Part shown: positions 57,025 through 64,000 of the stretch, in pieces
Layout: each line of letters begins with the position of its first letter
How positions within the stretch are numbered: position 1 is the first letter of the stretch
Assembly (NCBI GenBank): GCA_024509875.1
Contig: JAMPIV010022938.1
Location: forward strand, 359,141-423,140
Source: Oreohelix idahoensis
Lineage: Eukaryota; Mollusca; Gastropoda; Stylommatophora; Oreohelicidae
DNA: 64,000 nt
Direction: 5' to 3'
Made by a program: the position numbers and the translations under genes
Notes under the pieces: generated by a model
Told to the model about the DNA's origin: nothing
Databases searched by the model: none
Seen by the model: the letters and a program-made list of their open reading frames with translations, nothing else

Positions 57025-57306
57025 TTTTCCTACTTAACCACACAATACTTTTTGTAGACACGCCACTGATTGACAATGTGCGCGTAACACCGGAAATAAA
57101 CTGTTTTATGTTCAAGAAGTGCAATTTCACGCAATAATCATGCGAATTGTTTGATAAACCAAAAATGTGCAAATGAGGTTGTATAATTTACTGTAGACAT
57201 TTCAATATGTGTGTGTGTGATGTGTGTTGGCAAGTAGGTTTTGATATTATATTGCAAAGAAACGAAAATTGAAACCAATGGCTGCATTTTAATGAAAAAT
57301 TTAATT

Positions 57307-57583
57307 CATAGGGTCTATACTTACTTACTTAGTCGTTCCCCTTCTACCGTGAGGTGTAGAGGTTTGGAAGAGAGAGCGCCAGACTATCCTATCGGCTGTC
57401 TTCCTCCTGGCCTGGTTCCATTCTAGTCCTCGATCCTTCAAAGATTGTCTAATGTTGTCCTCCCAGCGGACTCTGGGTCGTCCTCGGGGTCTGGATCCTT
57501 GGCTCTTTGTTTCCCATGCTTGTCTTGGTATCCGATCTTCTCCCATTCTGCAGACATGGCCAAACCATACATAGGGTCTATAC
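57307..57583 (-). mobile_element. Short RTE-like LINE 3' end inside the DNA transposon, 14-bp target duplication
   Basis: Insert 57321-57569 flanked by CATAGGGTCTATAC on both sides (57307-57320, 57570-57583). Minus strand: WFGHVCRMGEDRIPRQAWET, RPRVRWEDNIRQSLKDRGLE and RRGTTK, followed by (TAAG)n. The same LINE family as at 16706 and 59255, truncated to about 250 bp. Confidence 0.88.
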
Positions 57584-57889
57584 CATTTCAAATCCACACA
57601 CAAAATTCCACTTATATGCGTTATATATTCGCTGAGATATAGCATTTTGAAGTTGGGCAAAGCTAGTGAAACGTGCTATAGTTCCCTTCTCACTGCCTTT
57701 ACCTTCCCTAACTCAAAGAGCAGAGTCAAGTACCCATTTAAAGCTGGGTAGATTGGAGCGTGTCGGTACCATGATTCAAACCCGGCACCTTTGCTGAGAG
57801 AGACCAGCACTCTAACCACTCTGTTAATCGGGTGCTCATTATTATGGGTAGTAATACTAATCCTTATTCCATTAATACATGGTAATACA

Positions 57890-59030
57890 GGTGTGTAACC
57901 CAGAATCCGAACATCTGTAAACCGAAATATTCTGAAAATCGGAAGTTTTTTTGGCCGATTTTTGGGTTAATTTAAGCGACTTTTAGTTTAAAAATAAAAT
58001 TCTTTTTTAAACTGGTATGCAAGGAACCGAAAACATGCGATCTTCAGTTTATCAAGTTTCCGGCCGTGACGCGTAAGGTGCAGTATAGGCTGACGTAAGC
58101 GCTATTGCGTGAAACAAATTTTAAAAGTGTGATTAGTTGTCTCTCATCACTTATTCCAGCCACGTGTTGACATATTTACAGGTATGCGAGGAACTGACCA
58201 TGCGCTATGTTCAGTTTATCACGTTTCCAACCCATGACCTGCAGGCTCAGTACAGTATATGCTGACATAATCGCTACTGCGTGATACAAATGTTCAAACA
58301 TAGCGTGGTCAGTTGTGTTCCGGCACTGCTACCAGCCACATGAGTGGATATTTCTGAGCTTATTTGCAATTTTGAGTTGGATATTTGTGCGCTAATTTTG
58401 TGATTTAGAGTTTAATTTCATTGTGAAAATGTCGAAAAGAGCTGCATATACTCCTGTGGATAACAGTGGGAATAGGAAAAGGAAGCATGTGTTGTTATCG
58501 ATGATAGCGAAAAGTTATTTCAGAAGCTTGATCGTGGTGATCTGCGCGTCGTCTTACAGAAGAATATAGTGTAGGAACTACCACAGTATATGACATAAAC
58601 AAACAGAAAGACAAGCTGCTGAAGTTTTACAGGGACAGTGATGACCAAAAACTAATGTCAGATGGGAAAACTTTATACATAGGAAAAACTGAAGATCTTG
58701 AGACCGTGTGCTGAGGGATAGATTCAGCAACAGCGAAGCGAATGCATACCGCTGACTGGTTTGTTGGTTATGAAATAAGCTAAAATATACCATGAAGAAC
58801 TGAACATTGAAGGCGATCCTTCATCAGATATCTGACTCCAAGCTGAAGACGACGATTAGAGCATGAATGTAGGCTATGTTTAAAGTTTAAGAAAAATATT
58901 TTTCTGAAAAATAAATTCTACTACAGCTGTACATAATTTAAGTTGGGGCAAAATTTGGCTACTTTGGGCAATTTTTGGGCTACATTAATCAATTTTTGGG
59001 CTACTTTGGGCGAAAACCAAAAAACAGTTC
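57890..59030 (+). mobile_element. Internally deleted Tigger/pogo-like DNA transposon
   Basis: Left terminal region about 57895-57960 with AATCCGAACATCTGTAAACC and GAAATATTCTGAAAATCGG, similar to the scrap at 38635-38825. It holds the start of a Tigger-type transposase (58429) but lacks the central DDE domain. The right end has repeated TTTGGGCAATTTTTGGGCTA. Exact ends and target TA were not resolved. Confidence 0.7.
58429..58860 (+). pseudogene. Tigger-type transposase remnant (CENP-B-like N-terminus)
   Basis: Starts MSKRAAYTPVDNSGNRKRKH. After a frameshift it continues EEYSVGTTTVYDINKQKDKL and then SDGKTLYIGKTEDLET, a pattern typical of the CENP-B-type DNA-binding region of Tigger/jerky proteins. 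Further frameshifts lead to HEELNIEGDPSSDI, then directly to an acidic end, QAEDDD-stop. The whole catalytic domain of about 300 residues is missing. A non-functional, deleted copy that could be mobilised only by a relative. Confidence 0.75.
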
Positions 59031-59240
59031 AAGCTTTCACATAGTGTTGGTACAGAGTATCTACAAGGTGACTGAAAAGTCACTTCCTATTTTTAAATTG
59101 TCTTTTCTTCACTCTTATCCAACCAATTTATATGAAACAAACATTAAAATTAACTGCCATTTAATTACATAAAATGTTATATCACATTAACATTACATCT
59201 CAGCAAGAGATATCTGGTTTGTTCAACAGGCAACAATTTT

Positions 59241-60330
59241 CTCTGTCTCTTGTACTTACTTAGTCGTTCCCCTTCTACCGTGAGATGTAGAGGTTTGGAA
59301 GAGAGAGCGCCAGACTATCCTATCGGCTGTCTTCTTCCTGGCCTGGTTCCATTCTAGTCCTCGGTCCTTCAAAGATTGTCTAATGTTGTCCTCCCAGCGG
59401 ACTCTGGGTCGTCCTGGAGGTCTGGATCCCTGGCTCTTTGTTTCCCATGCTTGTCGTGGTAGCCGATCTTCTCCCATTCTGCAGACATGGCCAAACCATC
59501 TTAATTGGGACTGTTCTACTTGGGTCTGCAGGGGGTAGGATTTAAGGCCTTGACGTATCGTCTGGTTGCGTACCATGTCTCTTCTTGTCACCTCAACCAC
59601 CTTCCTCAGATACCTCATTTCTGAGGTTTGCATCTGGCTTTTATGGGTTGTAGTCATTGCCCATGACTCGCATCCATATGTCAAGACTGGGACATAGGTG
59701 GAGCGGTATACAGCCATCTTCGTTTTCTTACCAACCTCTCTCTTGCTGAGGAATCCTCGATTTATGGCCTGAAAAAGTCTCCCAGCTGCTGCTTTTTGAG
59801 TGGCCAACTCTTCTTTGATGCCCCCCTCTTCTTCTTCCATCCTTAGCCATCAACCGGCAAAGCAGTATGTGGCCAGTACGCCTAGTGGCGTCTTAGGGCA
59901 ACAACAAATTGATCGATCTATCGCTGTTTCCACCACGCCTAGTGGTGTCTTTGTGGAACAAAAACAGACCAAACAATCTATCATTGTTTCCGTAATCAGA
60001 TTGGTTGGCAAGCAGGTGATCAGCCCACTGTGCGAAGTTTTTACGGGATGGGGTAAACAGCCCCATGCCCATACCCTCCTTAGTCGCTTTTTACGACATG
60101 CGTGGTAGGGTGCAGTGTTACTATTCTTTGCTCCCCTTTCGGGCCCCGGTAACACATGGGTGTTTGATGCCCCCCCTTTCGGTCTATAATAGCTCCGAGA
60201 TATTTAAAGTGGTCGACCTGCTCCAGGACCTGTTCTCCCAACTTAATCTGATGTTTTCTTTCTTCTCGTGATATCATCATGGATTTTGTTTTAGAGCTGC
60301 TTATGACCATCCCTCTCTCTGTCTCTTGTA
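59241..60330 (-). mobile_element. RTE-like LINE, 5'-truncated, with 14-15 bp target duplication
   Basis: LINE 59255-60316 flanked by CTCTGTCTCTTGTA (59241-59254 and 60317-60330). A frame of 194 codons (59840-59256) covers the C-terminal third: VYRSTYVPVLTYGCESWAMT, MRYLRKVVEVTRRDMVRNQ, LRWFGHVCRMGEDRLPRQAW, RPRVRWEDNIRQSLKDRGLE and GRRGTTK, ending in (TAAG)n. The RT-side part lies at 60316-60163. The two are separated by a SINE-like insert at 59827-60162. It is the best copy of the 3' end in this window. Confidence 0.9.
59827..60162 (-). mobile_element. SINE-like insert with GAA-type tail inside the LINE
   Basis: 336 bp flanked by TTTGATGCCCCCC (59814-59826 and 60163-60175); the copy at bases 1-835 has no insert here. 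On the minus strand it contains CCACGCATGTCGTAAAAAGC followed by GACTAAGGAGGG, a motif found in several invertebrate SINEs in which GTCG and CGAC can pair. It ends GGATGGAAGAAGAAGA. Two similar blocks (CACCACTAGGCGTGG and CGCCACTAGGCGTAC) form an internal duplication. No clear polymerase III box B was found. The tail resembles that of the I-type LINE at 56680, which may mobilise it. Confidence 0.7.
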
Positions 60331-60689
60331 ACGTCAGTTTATTGGTCATTTTAGATTTTCTTTTCTTTTAATTTGTTTCGGGAAATAAACAATAAAAAAA
60401 AAAAACCAACTTATTAGTCAAATGACACCTACCCATTGTTTTGACACTTGTTTTATTTATGTCCAATAAATATAAGCGAAGATATAAACATTTAAAAACA
60501 AGAAAGTGACTTGTCAATGAATGTGTATGTAAGTAATTCAATACAGAAACTGTAATCCACTAGGAGAAACTGACATTATCCTATTCAGTGTGACTATGTG
60601 AATGGCTCAGTGAGTAGTTATGTCACTGTCAGAGGTGTATTCATTAGAAACTGATGTCCACAGTTAGCAGCATTCATCACAGTTCACAG

Positions 60690-60890
60690 TTTATTCATTC
60701 ATTACACGTCAACTTCCTGCGGAGCATAGGCCTTCAACAAGTTAATGTCAAGCATTCCTATACTGTGCTGTCTTTTTAAGATCTTTGCATGTCTTCTGTA
60801 CCCCTTCTAAGTTTATCTCCTGTTCCCTGCTCCATAAGTGTTGACCTTCTAACTGTTTTCTTCTAATCTCTTGTCCCAATAGCGAAGAAG
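60690..60890 (-). mobile_element. Decayed LINE 3' end
   Basis: Minus strand reads KKTAQYRN-like and 'LVEGLCSAGS'-like remnants of the GRPR-type LINE C-terminus, ending in TAATGAATGAATAAA. It lies head to head with the plus-strand copy at 60890-61140. Confidence 0.5.
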
Positions 60891-61140
60891 ACTCTGGCAA
60901 TGGATAGGACATACATTGATGAAACCTGGGGATAACATTACAAAGCAGTCCTTGTTCTGGAACCCCCAGGGTAAGAGAAGCAGAGGTAGACCAAGAAACA
61001 TATGGAGAAGAGAACTGGAGACAGAAGTGAAAATGATGAGGAAAATGTGGAAAGAGCTTGAGCTGATGGCATGTGGCAGGAAGACTTGGCATGTGTTTGT
61101 TGAAGGCCTATACTCCCTGGGGAGCTAAAGGGTATTGATT
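60890..61140 (+). mobile_element. LINE 3' end (GKRSRGRPRN-type C-terminus)
   Basis: Frame 60916-61128 reads SLFWNPQGKRSRGRPRNIWR, ELETEVKMMRKMWKELELMA and TWHVFVEGLYSLGS before a stop. Upstream, RRLWQWIGHTLMKP is visible in another frame. This C-terminus is common in LINEs of molluscs and other marine invertebrates. The RT domain is absent. Confidence 0.75.
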
Positions 61141-62340
61141 GACTAATTATAACTGTTTATAGCTGCATGTAAAAAACAGACTTCAGTGTCACAACAAAGC
61201 AAAGCTCAGGCATAACATGAAGGATGAGGAAAATGAATACATAACAAAAGGATGATAAATGTTGGGAACAAATATGAATAAATCAAAATAAGTACTCCTA
61301 AATTGTTGAACAAGATACATCATGCAAAATGATTTGTCACTTATGTGCTAAGGACTTAGTTAAGCTGAACAAGAAGACCCTAATCACTTGATTCTTAGAA
61401 TTTTATGAACACATAGGAGGAAAAAGTAATTTCTGCAGTTACAGATTGTTATCAATGAATACTGTACAGCATTATTCAAATTTCTTTTGCAAACTTAATC
61501 ACTTTCTTCTGAAATTTTGCTGTATGATTACTACATGTCATACTGACTACCCAAAGGCACAGATCTTACAAATAAAAATATGCAGCATTTGACAGACACA
61601 TGCTGAACACAGCATGGCTAGACTCTTTGCTAACGGTAATACATTTCAATCAAGGACGCTGTTGCACATCTACTGTTACTCAATTTTTTTTTACAATGTA
61701 TTCAACAGTGCTGCAGTTTATGACAATACAATGCAAATAATGCTGCACATTCCTTCCTTCCTTTTTTCGCTCCTTATGGAGGATGTGACCATCACTGCTG
61801 TAGCAACTATGCAGGTAAGCCTACATGAAAGCAATTATAGGCTCTTGCAGTTTCTGTAGCAGTTTCCTTGGGCTACCAGGCCCATACACAACCTCACTTT
61901 CATTGTTTCTTCCACATGCCTGGGGAGAAACAATGCTATATAAATGCACACCAAGAAATAAATATTTTTACATAATCATTCCTTCTGTAATTACCTGGAG
62001 CTCTATAGGAATAGTTTTTGCCCTTTCTCTAATAAATCCAGATGAACCTTACTTAATTACTTCATTTTTTTTGCAAAAAAACTGTAAACAACTATCTGAG
62101 CATCAGAAATAAATTGTGATCATTTAGTGAAAACCCACAGTATCCTTTATTTACAATGTTTCTGCCATCAGTTTTGTTTAAAATCAGCATCTCTCATAAA
62201 TACAAACTGTATAGTATAGTAACGTTGCCAGCAAAGACTTGAGAATAATATTAAAAAACATGTACTGAAAAAAAGTGAAGAACTGATAGCCAAATAGGAA
62301 ATTTATAGCAAAGGCCTGAGCATTAAAAAGAATACATACT
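61141..62340. other. No gene recognised
   Basis: AT-rich sequence without a visible domain, RNA gene or repeat match. The frames 61614-61859 and 61825-62112 look like chance. Confidence 0.4.
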
Positions 62341-62640
62341 GCAAGAAACTGCAGCCACAAGACTTGAATTGAGGTTTGAGGCTAGGACGTGTACTTTATT
62401 CTGATCTATTCTCTCTGTATGGTGAAAACAGAATAAGAGAAATTGAGGATATGCCAGAAATATCAACTGGAGGATATAATACAAGCAGCTTGCAATATGC
62501 TCATAACATAGTCCTCATAGTGAAAAGTGAAAAAGAGCTACAGGAAGTGATCACCTGAACAGTAACAGAAAACAAAAACCAAGTACCTTAACTTAAATAG
62601 CAAACAAGAGGAAGCAACAGACAGCTCTAAGGAAAAGAAT
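62340..62640 (+). mobile_element. LINE reverse transcriptase fragment
   Basis: Plus-strand frame 62376-62558 reads SDLFSLYGENRIREIEDMPE, then ISTGGYNTSS and LQYAHNIVLIVKSEKELQEV. This is the LSP.LFSLY..xILREI..GI..GG box followed by an altered YADD (YAHN), so the catalytic Asp residues are lost. The remainder is out of frame. A dead RT fragment of a family other than the 59255 one. Confidence 0.65.
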
Positions 62641-64000
62641 TCTCTAGAATGAAACCTCAAAGTAAATGGGAACAAAGGTGATGGAAACACAAGTCTATAA
62701 TTGCAAAATGCACACACAGGCACAGTAAACACATCCCAATGAAGATAGCATAAAAGAAACAAAGAACAGAAAAAGTATTTACCAATTAAAACGCACAAGA
62801 AAAAAAGCTTATCACAAAATTTAAAAAAAGTAATCCTTTCGTAAAAACCAAAACCTTTTGGTCAGCCTTGGAGTAAAGGAAAGAGAGTTTCTTTTCCATT
62901 TACAAAAGAGGCTCACAATGAGACCATATGAAAATGAAAGTCCCATGGACCAAGCAGCATTAAAAAAAAAGAGGATCCCTTGGAAGGCAGCACAGCTTAA
63001 AATCTTCTCAAATCTCAACAAATCCACACACCAAGTAAAACTATTTTTTGCTAAATAACTAACAAACCATGCAAAGTTTACCTCCAAAGTTGCTTTTGGC
63101 CAAAGCACAAGCGCTAAAAAAATCCTGTAAAAGGCTTCCATTGCAGTGGGGGACCCCCATGTTGTTTCTTGCAAATGCTAAACAGATGACTGATGATGAA
63201 GAATATGCCCTAATACATTTAATCTCCATCCAAGGTATGGCTTCTGAAGTTTATTTTAATTTTACAAAAAATAAAAAATCATTTGAATAAAAAAACAAAA
63301 AACCAACAAACCATTAGTCAAGGCTACTAAACTGATAAAGAATATATTAACAGCAAAAATTAATAAATCAAAAACAAAAAAAATCCAATACCCTAACTCC
63401 ATAATAGATCTCACAAAACAAACATTAAACTCTTTAATTAAAAATCTCTACTTACACTCATTCTTTGTGGACAATTTACAGTCAGCAAGGTCCAACAGGT
63501 TCCAAAGAGGTCATCTTTCTTTTTCACATGCTTAACAAAATCCTTCTACTACCTAAATCATATAAACTAAAATCTTCTAAAATCTTCATCTCTTCCACAT
63601 AAAAATCTAATCACTCTTCATTGTCCAGAGGCATATATCTATCTATTTTACAATAACACTTTAAAATAACTGAAACCGTCATTGCTTTTGCTGCCCTATT
63701 AGCTTTGCTTGCAAATTGTGTTGCTTTTAATAAAAACTGAAAAAACTGAAGGAAAAAAAAAAAAAGGAAAACCTCATTGCTGGATTATCAAACAAAATCA
63801 ACATCGTGTTCCAATCCAGAGGCCAGGGAGCTCCACAAGCCAGGGCGTCTATGTTGCCAACAAAAACATCAACAAACACATCGTTCGCAACAATCACAAA
63901 CCATTAACAACAATAAGCAAATATCAACATCCGTGTCCAGAGGAGCTGATGGGCACCAGAGCAGACCCAAGAGTAGAGGCTCCTATAATAATAACACTAG
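62641..64000. other. No gene recognised; A-rich, G-poor sequence
   Basis: The plus strand is again poor in G from about 63290 on, like the block at 31.9-38.5 kb. Frames on both strands have no recognisable domain. Confidence 0.4.

Larger units (their letters stand above)
40607..57678 (-). mobile_element. IS630/Tc1-mariner-type DNA transposon (DD82E/Sailor-like), second layer
   Basis: Perfect 24-bp terminal inverted repeats: the left end starts TAGCACGTTTCACTAGCTTT (40607-40630), and the right end 57655-57678 is its exact reverse complement. Target duplication TA lies at 40605-40606 and 57679-57680, and it restores the SINE when removed. Without the LINE, gypsy and small LINE inserts, the transposon is about 2.2 kb. 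It carries one minus-strand transposase gene, split by the LINE. TA target, termini and DDE catalytic motifs place it in the IS630/Tc1/mariner group. Confidence 0.9.
40501..57851 (-). mobile_element. Split SINE (family 1) forming the outer layer of the nested stack
   Basis: The SINE head and body lie at 57840-57681 on the minus strand: ACAGAGTGGTTAGAGTGC (box A region), CCGGGTTTGAATC (box B region), then TTTGAGTTAGGGAAGG and GCAGTGAGAAGGGAAC. The body resumes at 40604-40512: GTCACCCCACCTCTTGATG, then AGAGTCTGTAACACTTCAAT. Intact copies at 4858 and 16290 have these two parts adjacent. Flanks ATTATGAGTAG (40501-40511) and ATTATGGGTAG (57841-57851) are an 11-bp target duplication with one mismatch. 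The original SINE was about 255 bp. Confidence 0.88.
59060..60520. mobile_element. MITE split by a LINE
   Basis: Halves 59060-59240 and 60331-60520 together match the element at 7865-8205. Outer ends are inverted: AAAAGTCACTTCCTATTTTT on the left, and on the right AAGTCACTTTCTTGTTTTTA read on the minus strand. No coding capacity. The LINE duplication CTCTGTCTCTTGTA marks the break. Confidence 0.65.

Overview
The window is a transposon-packed stretch of an invertebrate animal genome. Signs of a eukaryote are spliced exons with GT/AG borders, tRNA-derived SINEs, several non-LTR retrotransposon families, Ty3/gypsy elements, IS630/Tc1-mariner and pogo/Tigger DNA transposons, and a 4-kb satellite. 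The mix (Gmr1-like gypsy, I/Nimb-like LINE with RNase H, LINE 3' ends of the GKRxRGRPRNxWRRxLE type) suggests a lophotrochozoan, most likely a mollusc. The phylum is inference only.

Host content. The one host gene I can support lies on the minus strand. Three consecutive exons (18295-18125, 15839-15672, 14419-14344), all joined in phase 2, encode the C-terminal part of a protein that I recognise as PPP1R32/SAXO5, a ciliary/axonemal protein. Two further exon-like blocks upstream on the same strand (40027-39967 and 31087-30966) have good splice sites and mutually compatible phases. They may belong to the same gene, whose introns would then be full of transposons.

Layout. 1-835: truncated RTE-like LINE. 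836-5115: SINE pieces, a fragment of an I-type LINE 5' region and a probable hAT relic. 5116-9300: little recognisable except one MITE. 9330-13684: a LINE 3' end running into a satellite of about 53 copies of a 78-bp monomer. 14344-18295: the host exons, with a SINE and a 1.17-kb LINE in the introns. 18438-28600: gypsy element A, degenerate. 28600-40500: LINE and SINE scraps, homopolymers, and a strongly G-poor block (about 31.9-38.5 kb) with no gene. 40501-57851: a nested stack, described below. 57890-60520: a deleted Tigger element and a MITE split by a LINE that is itself split by a SINE-like insert. 60520-64000: LINE scraps and gene-less, A-rich sequence.

The stack at 40501-57851 is the main discovery. 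A tRNA-derived SINE (11-bp target duplication) was hit by a Tc1/mariner-related transposon (perfect 24-bp inverted termini, TA duplication). Its transposase gene was hit by an I/Nimb-like LINE (11-bp duplication, GAA-repeat tail). That LINE's 5' region was hit by gypsy element B (two 1145-bp LTRs, 5-bp GCTAC duplication). Every junction can be read directly, so the order of events is fixed. Gypsy B is the youngest: its LTRs differ by about three substitutions and two single-base indels. Both gypsy copies have the order gag-protease-integrase-RT-RNase H, the Ty1/copia-like order that defines Gmr1-like elements, and a SCAN-like segment in Gag. The DNA transposon has about 83 residues between its second Asp and the Glu, like the DD82E ('Sailor') group.
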